This document shows, in pieces, positions 6,315-12,570 of a stretch of 12,570 bases of DNA; within the stretch, counting starts at the first letter, position 1; each line of letters starts with the position of its first letter. Made by a program: the position numbers and the translations under genes. The stretch is taken from contig MU647279.1 in the NCBI GenBank assembly GCA_026770585.1, forward strand, positions 139,003 through 151,572. Reading direction: 5' to 3'. The DNA is from Baffinella frigidus (taxonomy: Eukaryota; Cryptophyceae; Cryptomonadales; Baffinellaceae). Below the pieces are notes generated by a model. That model searched no databases and was not told where the DNA came from. It was given only the letters and a program-made list of their open reading frames with translations.

Positions 6315-9300
6315 ATGGGGAAGAACGGGACGCCCTCTGAGGGAAGCGCGGGGAAAAGGAAGAAGGGAGGAGAAGGTGCGGAGAAGGGGTCGGCGCCGCT
6401 TCCGAAAGTGGGGGCCAAGGACTCGAGCGGGAATCCGAAAACGATGCGTCCCCAAAAGGACGGAAGTGGGGCAAAGCCCCCGCTCAAGAAGAAGAAGAAA
6501 AGGGAGTCGACCGCAACTATCGAGGGCAACGGCGGGGCACTCAGGGACGGCGAGGGAACGGCCGCCCGCAAAGCGGGGGATTTCTTCCAGAGGACATCGG
6601 AGGAGATCGCTGAACAGTGGTACTCTGGAGCTCACGCACAGTGGGGAGCCCGCAGCTCAGGGGACGACGCGGCCGGCTTCCACGCATACTGCGAGATTCA
6701 CCCCATCACTTCGGATCCTGAGGACAAGAAATCGGAGAAGGAGCGGGCACTCGCCCAGAAGAAGAAGTGGAAGAAGCTCACGACGGAGCAGCAGGACAGG
6801 TACATCCTTCGGGCGTATATCGACAACCATCCACGGGCGGTACCTCCGATGCATCTTCGGGACCCTCAGGATGAGGAACCCTCGTCACTCCCCTCCTCAA
6901 AGAAGCCCAACAAACGCCAGAGGAAGAGCAAGAGCAAGGAGGGGAAAGCGGGCGGGGCGAAACCTAACCAAAAGAAGCAGGAGGGAGAGATCTCCGTCGA
7001 GCAGGACCAAGAGACAGTACCGGACTTCTGGCCGAGTGACTCCAGGATTCTGGACGTTCTCTCTCGGGAAGAAGTCCTGCCAGCGAACGGGCAGGAGTGG
7101 ATCAACGCAAACCTCTCTTGCACCGACTCTCGGGAGGTGGCTTCCAAGTGGCTTCTACCCGCTGACCAGGACTGGAGGGAAGCTACTAAGCGAGCATCCC
7201 TCTTCAAGGCGAACAACAAGAACCCTCCAACCAGTGGGCGTGGACTCCGTGTCCACCAAGTCGGAGCACGGATTGCACTGCAGTCTCCGACCCACTACCA
7301 CGTCGCCCTCAAAGGCATACTAGCCCTTTTCGGACCATGGATCCTGAAGGAGGGCAAAGACGCTCTCGGGGATGTGGAATTTAAAGAGGCTGGGATCGAG
7401 GAACAGATCGAGGACCTTCTCGCGCGACGTGATGTGCGCCTAGAGTGCATGGCGCGCGAGGCAAGGACCAAGTCGAAGATGGGGATCCCAAGCGGTGGGC
7501 GGAAACTTCTTCGCTCCAGAGTAGCACTTCTGGGGCAAAAGCTGGCTGAAGCGCGTATTCGACAGTCGGGACTGAACCCCCGCTCGGCGAAGCAGTATGA
7601 GTCGTCACTCGAGAAGGACGTCCGCGAGATCCAACGGTACGAGGACTTTGAGTCTTTTCTGAAGGGCCTCAAAGCAAAGAGAAAGCACTCAGCCTCCTCA
7701 TCGGGGAGCGAGGAGGACTCGAGCTCGGGGGAAGATAGGAGTCCGAGCGCAGAGGAACTGGCGGACAAGCAGGACGAGCCCTCGGGAAGGGGAACCTCGC
7801 AGGGCGAAGAAAGTTCGAGCAGCTCAGGGTGGAGTCTCCTTCTCCCAAAGAAGAAGCAGCCCCCCCCTCCCGCCTCACCTCCGGGAGAAGACTGGACTCG
7901 CTCGTCAACCTCAGCACCTGCCCCGAGGCTACTGAGCTGGCGAGCTCACACCGCGGCATCAATCTTCCACAAGGATGGCGTACCCCTCGGTATCCTTCAC
8001 CCCGAAATCGACGATTTGGCACCGGAGGACGGGAGGTACAAGTGCCTCACGACTGGGAGACCGATCTCGAAGGAGGCCTTTTTCAAAAGACAGCGCAGGG
8101 CGGAGAAGGAACGTGAGGCTCTGTCTGACTCACGAAAAAGGGCTGAAGGAATGGAGAGGGCGCGCGCGGCTCACGAACTCGCAACGGAAGAGAGGGATTC
8201 ACGACGCCGCCTCCGAGATGAAGAGGAGGAACGTCGGGCCGAGCGTCACTCGGCGAGGGATCTCATCTCCAAGGAGAGCCGGCGTGCGGCCCTCAGGCTC
8301 GACTGTTATGCGCGCGCAGTGGAGGCTGCTGGAAAATCGGGGACAAAGGCAGAGAAATTGGACTTCTACGCGAAAGTCCTTGAAGAAGGCGGTGGAGATC
8401 TTCTCAACTTCTCAGCCCCAGGCACTGGCAGATACACAGAGAAGCTCGAGCTACTCGTGGGGATCGTGCTGAGCGCAACCACAGCCGTCGGCGTGGCGAA
8501 CTCTCGGGCTCGAGAGCTTGGAAAAGCACGTGCAAGCCTTGAGACAGCTCTTGAGGATGCACTCGATGCCGGAGACCAGGGTGAAGACGACGAAGAGGAG
8601 GCACTCGCCTTCATGAAGGGCCTGCAAGAGAGTCTCGAGCAAGCCACCAAGGACGCAAGTAACGCTCGCGGTCAAGCTTTCGCAGCTTACCATCACCTGG
8701 GGGGGGCACGGAAGATACTCACAGCGAAAGTGGAAGCGCTCACGCTTGAGGACGCCACCCTACAGGACCAGGTGAACCAGCGGAATCAGAGAGCCAGAGC
8801 TGCGGACCGGAAGCAAGGACGGAGAACGTCACCCCTTTTCCCAGAGTGGATACTGGAACAACGGAACCGCGCAATGTCGTCGGGGCCGAGAGAGGGGGGT
8901 CCCTCGAGCGAGGACCTGGGGGAATCCACCACCGACGACGAGAGGGCGGAATCCACCCACTCAGGCGAAGAAGAGGTATACACGGGCGATGAAGAGTCGG
9001 AAGAAGACTCGCGGAGCAGCAAGGACACCTGTGGAGACACGCAACGACGACACGCACCAACCGAGGACGGCGAACCTCGGGGGGGGAGGCGTAGTCATGT
9101 GCATGCGGACGCCGAAGCAGGCAACCGCCATGAACAACCGGATCCTCATGGATCCAGGTACTCCTTCCGACAAGAACGTGGGCACCAAGAGATGACCACG
9201 AGGGAGGAACAGCGCCGTGAACTGGGATATGGGCGACGGCACTCACTCACGGGGGACGGCGAGCGTGGGACGAACAGAAAGAGGGATCGGGAAACTGCAT

Positions 9301-12300
9301 TCGCTCTTCTGGCCACTCCCGAGGAACTTCGCGCGCGTGTTTTGTCTGAGAGACGTCGGACGCACTCTGAAAGTCCGCCAGGTTTCCTCTCAACGTCCGT
9401 GTGGGAGACTCCGAAGCCTTCATCGGCAAAGGAGCCCGGGACAGGAAATGAACCCCTAAAGACTTGGGAGTTCGACGCACGCATCGCAGGACGTGACCCT
9501 GAAGAGAGCCTGGCCCCGAGGGCCTCGCCCCTGCGTGAGTCGATGCTCTTTGAGACGGGAGGGCATCTCCAAGGCGCAGCTCACCCGGTGGATGCTGCTC
9601 TGCAGAGAGTTGCTGAAACGGGTCCGGCTGGCATCGGGGGCAACAGACCAAATATCAAACCTATTTTCACGCCGGAAATTATGAAGTCGGTGCTTCTGGA
9701 ATTGGATGGACATGCAATCGAGTGCGCTGGAAGCGCAACGGACCTCGAGCGCTCGACGGCGGCCAAAAGGCATTTTGACCGAATTACTCCATTGATTCAA
9801 CAGAGGCTTGACCCTTCGTTTTCGACGATGCTCCGAGTGTGTGGGAAGGTGGGCGCCATCACAGCGATGTTCCCATCGAGAGTCCCCTCTCGTCTACACG
9901 ACACGATCGAAGGCGAGAAGGTAGTTGACGACCCAGATTCACTGCGATTCAAGGAAGCTTCTGTCCTTTGGCTGGAGTGCAGACTGAAAGGGATGGACTC
10001 CACGGAACTGAATGACGTGGGACGTTCGGTGGCGGAATCGTCTCAACTTGACGCAGGCATCCCGGAATTGCAGCCCACACACATACATTTCGAAAAGGTC
10101 TACAGGCAGTACGTCCAGGACGTGACTCTCAAGTACGGAATCCTGACCGGCTGGCTGACGATGTTCACTGCGATCGAGGAACGCGCCACCTCAAATGTGA
10201 ACTCAAAATGGAAGAGTGGCCCCGGGAGCAACATCATCTCGGCTATCATGTCCTCCAGGAAATTAGGTTTTGGAGCAGGCGTGCACATTCACCCTTTCTA
10301 CGGACTTTGGATCCTGTCGGACTGGTACGCCATCTCAAAGCCGAATCACGCGCGACACGTGACGGCACTTCGCAAAGCTCTCCAGAACAGTATTTCTTTC
10401 GGGCCCAGATGCGAATTTGCCGCCCAACTGTTTCTCGACACTATGACGCGTGACCTGGATCACTTCCACGCCGCGGTGTTGGGCTCCAGTGGGGGGAGCT
10501 CGGGACAAATCATTCACGAAGACAGGGGACTCATTTCGGACTTCATAGATCGATACAAGCAACTGCTAGCGGACCCGTCCAACCATCTCCTACCAGCGGC
10601 ACACCTTGCACACGCCGAGAGACTTCTGTATCTCAACACGAGAAACGATGCTGGAGTGTACACGGTGACGGAGCTGATCAAGCAGATGTGGACGTGGGAT
10701 CAGGAAACCTTCACTCCCCCTGCGGCCCCGTACACTGATCTTCAGTCGGGAAGGGGGCTAGACTCCTCCGGTCAAGGAGCCGCACAGCGAAGAAGAAAGG
10801 CCGCGGTACAGAAAATGACCGCGAGTTACGACGAAGACTTTGAAGCTGGGTACGAAGATGAGGACTACGGCGCAGCCACGGGACCTGCCGAAGGGGAAGG
10901 TGTGGCATGGGCTACAATGGGGTACACGAAATATGTGCAGGCCCTGCGAGCAAACAGGACTCACTCGGACCCCGAAGTTCCCAAGCGAGAGTGCGCGAAG
11001 AACTGTGGAGTAATGTACTTCCAGGGACACCAAACCACTTGCAAGTATCGAAAGGCACGACTTCCTATTCTTGGAGACAAGGGGGTCCTCCCTACGTGCG
11101 CATATTGTGAGGCGCCCTTCAAAGGAGACCACAACGCCACCTGTGCCAAGGCTCAGGAAGCTATGGCAGATGCTCAACCAGGTGGAGGAGGTGGTGGCCC
11201 AGGAGCCCCGGGTGGGGGACGTGGTAACGGTGGCGGAGGCCGAGGAGGTGGTGGTGCCGGAGGTGGAGCGCGAGGAGGCGGACCTGCCGGAGGCGGCGCC
11301 CGAGGAGGCGGACGTGGTGGTGCCGCCCCAAGGGGCGGTGGACGGGGTGGTGCAGCCCAAGGAGGCGGTCGTGGAGGAGCCGGGGCTGCGCAACGTGGAC
11401 GCGGAGGCGGGGCACCTGGAGCAAACCTGCGCCGTACTCAAGGAGTCGCACCAAACCCCCCAGCCGCACCAGGCCCTCCTCGAGGAAATCAACATTCGTC
11501 CCTGCAGATTCACGTACCGATAAGGGACAACAGCGTACGCGTGGTGAGGCTCTTGCTGAATCAACCAGTCGAGGTGGATGAGTGGAACCAACGTCCATTT
11601 CCTGAACCTACATGTGTAAAGGCCCACATCGCCAAGGACCTGCCTGACGACGGAGACCATGACGTTGAGAAACCTCCGAAGACTGACAAGAAGAAGAAGA
11701 AGCCTAAATCTGCACCTGTCGGAGGACGTGCCCCCGAGGTGTTGCCTAAGGACGAGGACTCTGAACCGCCCTCTCCAGACCAAGATGCTGTCAAGGCGAT
11801 CCACGGGGGGGGAGTGGGAGAGAACACAGACGGAAAGCCAGCCCTTAAATCGGCTCTGAAGAGCTCGAACTTTACCTTTACGCACGACAAGCCGGAGAAC
11901 GGGGCGACTGACGACGTGGAAGCAAGAAATCCCCGTGACTTCCCTCCTCGTGGACCAGTGAGCGAATCTTACTCTCCATGGAAAGATGGCCTTGGACCTA
12001 AGGGACCAGGCTATGAACCTCTGACTAAGGCCCCGAAAGGGAATCTGCCAGAGGATCCGAAAGGGAAGGACGGAGTGAAGAGCCTCATCGCCTACCTTGA
12101 GAGGCACTCAGACTCTCGAATTACCAGCGGGAGCACACTCCAGATACGGGCGACGTTCATCTTCACGGGTATACCTTTGGGAGACGCAAATGCAGATCAA
12201 GAATCTGGATCCGCGTCGACAAGCTTCCCAAGTAGGGCACGGGACCCGCCGTCCCGGGGCCCAGAACGTCTCGAGGAACAAGGGTCACGTTTAGAAACAC

Positions 12301-12570
12301 GGACTACTCTTCAATTTTTGGGAAGAACGGGCATACTCAACTCAGTTGCCACGGTAACCCTCCGCGGAGCGGGAGGTGTTCCCACGTATATGCGAGGAGA
12401 CTCCGAACTCGTTGCTCACTCTACCAGCGTCGAAGGGGAAGAACCGGTGTTTCCAGTTCCGCGACCAACATTCGTTCCTGGGGAGGAGCTTGAACAGCTC
12501 GGGCTACTGGGGTGGAGTTTTGTCAGACCGCAGGCCAGCTCAGGGAGAGCAAGGGGGGGCCAGAGCGAAG
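6315..12570 (+). CDS. Giant Gag-like CCHC/RGG protein, C-terminus outside window
   Basis: One frame runs from ATG 6315 to the right edge: 2085 codons, no stop. The frame is closed upstream by TAG 6252, and this is its first ATG, with A at -3 and G at +4. Residue guide: 1-88 Lys/Gly-rich with a KKKKKR cluster at 58-63; a second basic cluster at 196-211, nuclear-localisation-like; Ser/acidic tract about 459-480; PKKKQPPPP at 511-519; charged coiled coil about 587-691; short hydrophobic stretch 713-729, then more helix to about 835; acidic Ser/Glu linker 864-908; helical domain about 1116-1461; CX3CX7HX3C at 1560-1576; CX2CX7HX3C at 1595-1610; Gly/Arg RGG segment 1623-1702; Lys run 1792-1796; charged Pro-rich tail. 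The order helical domain, paired knuckles, RGG suggests a nucleic-acid-binding Gag/ORF1-type retroelement protein. This is inference: no protease, polymerase or integrase motif appears before the edge. A large host RNA-binding protein is the alternative. I do not recognise the family. Confidence 0.85.
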   Translation, partial: MGKNGTPSEGSAGKRKKGGEGAEKGSAPLPKVGAKDSSGNPKTMRPQKDGSGAKPPLKKKKKRESTATIEGNGGALRDGEGTAARKAGDFFQRTSEEIAEQWYSGAHAQWGARSSGDDAAGFHAYCEIHPITSDPEDKKSEKERALAQKKKWKKLTTEQQDRYILRAYIDNHPRAVPPMHLRDPQDEEPSSLPSSKKPNKRQRKSKSKEGKAGGAKPNQKKQEGEISVEQDQETVPDFWPSDSRILDVLSREEVLPANGQEWINANLSCTDSREVASKWLLPADQDWREATKRASLFKANNKNPPTSGRGLRVHQVGARIALQSPTHYHVALKGILALFGPWILKEGKDALGDVEFKEAGIEEQIEDLLARRDVRLECMAREARTKSKMGIPSGGRKLLRSRVALLGQKLAEARIRQSGLNPRSAKQYESSLEKDVREIQRYEDFESFLKGLKAKRKHSASSSGSEEDSSSGEDRSPSAEELADKQDEPSGRGTSQGEESSSSSGWSLLLPKKKQPPPPASPPGEDWTRSSTSAPAPRLLSWRAHTAASIFHKDGVPLGILHPEIDDLAPEDGRYKCLTTGRPISKEAFFKRQRRAEKEREALSDSRKRAEGMERARAAHELATEERDSRRRLRDEEEERRAERHSARDLISKESRRAALRLDCYARAVEAAGKSGTKAEKLDFYAKVLEEGGGDLLNFSAPGTGRYTEKLELLVGIVLSATTAVGVANSRARELGKARASLETALEDALDAGDQGEDDEEEALAFMKGLQESLEQATKDASNARGQAFAAYHHLGGARKILTAKVEALTLEDATLQDQVNQRNQRARAADRKQGRRTSPLFPEWILEQRNRAMSSGPREGGPSSEDLGESTTDDERAESTHSGEEEVYTGDEESEEDSRSSKDTCGDTQRRHAPTEDGEPRGGRRSHVHADAEAGNRHEQPDPHGSRYSFRQERGHQEMTTREEQRRELGYGRRHSLTGDGERGTNRKRDRETAFALLATPEELRARVLSERRRTHSESPPGFLSTSVWETPKPSSAKEPGTGNEPLKTWEFDARIAGRDPEESLAPRASPLRESMLFETGGHLQGAAHPVDAALQRVAETGPAGIGGNRPNIKPIFTPEIMKSVLLELDGHAIECAGSATDLERSTAAKRHFDRITPLIQQRLDPSFSTMLRVCGKVGAITAMFPSRVPSRLHDTIEGEKVVDDPDSLRFKEASVLWLECRLKGMDSTELNDVGRSVAESSQLDAGIPELQPTHIHFEKVYRQYVQDVTLKYGILTGWLTMFTAIEERATSNVNSKWKSGPGSNIISAIMSSRKLGFGAGVHIHPFYGLWILSDWYAISKPNHARHVTALRKALQNSISFGPRCEFAAQLFLDTMTRDLDHFHAAVLGSSGGSSGQIIHEDRGLISDFIDRYKQLLADPSNHLLPAAHLAHAERLLYLNTRNDAGVYTVTELIKQMWTWDQETFTPPAAPYTDLQSGRGLDSSGQGAAQRRRKAAVQKMTASYDEDFEAGYEDEDYGAATGPAEGEGVAWATMGYTKYVQALRANRTHSDPEVPKRECAKNCGVMYFQGHQTTCKYRKARLPILGDKGVLPTCAYCEAPFKGDHNATCAKAQEAMADAQPGGGGGGPGAPGGGRGNGGGGRGGGGAGGGARGGGPAGGGARGGGRGGAAPRGGGRGGAAQGGGRGGAGAAQRGRGGGAPGANLRRTQGVAPNPPAAPGPPRGNQHSSLQIHVPIRDNSVRVVRLLLNQPVEVDEWNQRPFPEPTCVKAHIAKDLPDDGDHDVEKPPKTDKKKKKPKSAPVGGRAPEVLPKDEDSEPPSPDQDAVKAIHGGGVGENTDGKPALKSALKSSNFTFTHDKPENGATDDVEARNPRDFPPRGPVSESYSPWKDGLGPKGPGYEPLTKAPKGNLPEDPKGKDGVKSLIAYLERHSDSRITSGSTLQIRATFIFTGIPLGDANADQESGSASTSFPSRARDPPSRGPERLEEQGSRLETRTTLQFLGRTGILNSVATVTLRGAGGVPTYMRGDSELVAHSTSVEGEEPVFPVPRPTFVPGEELEQLGLLGWSFVRPQASSGRARGGQSE

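Noticed and set aside
6271-7323. 350-codon + frame beginning before the giant ORF
   Set aside because: It is Arg/Ser-rich without domains and out of frame with the 2085-codon ORF that covers the same DNA. It is a GC-rich shadow.
8451-8501. Transmembrane segment in the giant ORF (residues 713-729)
   Set aside because: The hydrophobic stretch is short, contains Ser/Thr, and sits between charged coiled-coil regions, which fits a buried helix better than a membrane span.
10758-12107. 449-codon frame on the minus strand
   Set aside because: It lies antisense to the giant ORF, and its central Ser/Thr/Ala low-complexity stretch is the mirror of the Gly/Arg segment. No domain is visible.

Overview
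The window looks like nuclear DNA from a eukaryote whose telomere repeat is the 7-mer TTTAGGG. That repeat is typical of plants and green algae and also occurs in chromerids, dinoflagellates and other protists. I see no bacterial signals such as Shine-Dalgarno-led operons, rRNA or tRNA. The species cannot be fixed from the sequence; a GC-rich protist or alga is my best guess, at low confidence. The setting is subtelomeric or interstitial-telomeric.

Layout. Positions 1-2819 are mostly degenerate telomere-like arrays (TTTAGGG, TTCAGGG, TTTCGGG, TTTGGGG, TTTATGG), broken by short GC-rich spacers. Four spacers carry copies of one motif beginning TTGACCTC or TCGACCTC. Positions 2856-3492 hold three large hairpins in a row, two of them built on the same 19-base stem. 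A ~104-bp sequence occurs at 1278-1381 and again, inverted, at 3534-3637. The two copies bracket about 2.4 kb containing most of the arrays and all three hairpins. Positions 3638-5238 have no gene I can defend; 4741-5238 is visibly more AT-rich. Positions 5239-6314 are a GC-rich leader with an imperfect 44-bp direct repeat just before the gene.

The main feature is one uninterrupted reading frame from ATG 6315 to the right edge (2085 full codons, no stop, no apparent intron), with a stop just upstream at 6252. It is easy to miss because its end lies outside the window, while many shorter shadow frames on both strands do close inside it. The predicted protein has Lys-rich ends, a long charged coiled coil, an acidic linker, a helical domain, two CCHC zinc-knuckle-like motifs, an 80-residue Gly/Arg (RGG) segment and a charged Pro-rich tail. 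The order helical domain, paired CCHC, RGG resembles the Gag or ORF1 nucleic-acid-binding proteins of retroelements. No protease, reverse transcriptase, RNase H or integrase motif is visible before the edge. A telomere-associated retroelement is therefore an attractive but unproven reading; a large host RNA- or DNA-binding protein is the alternative.
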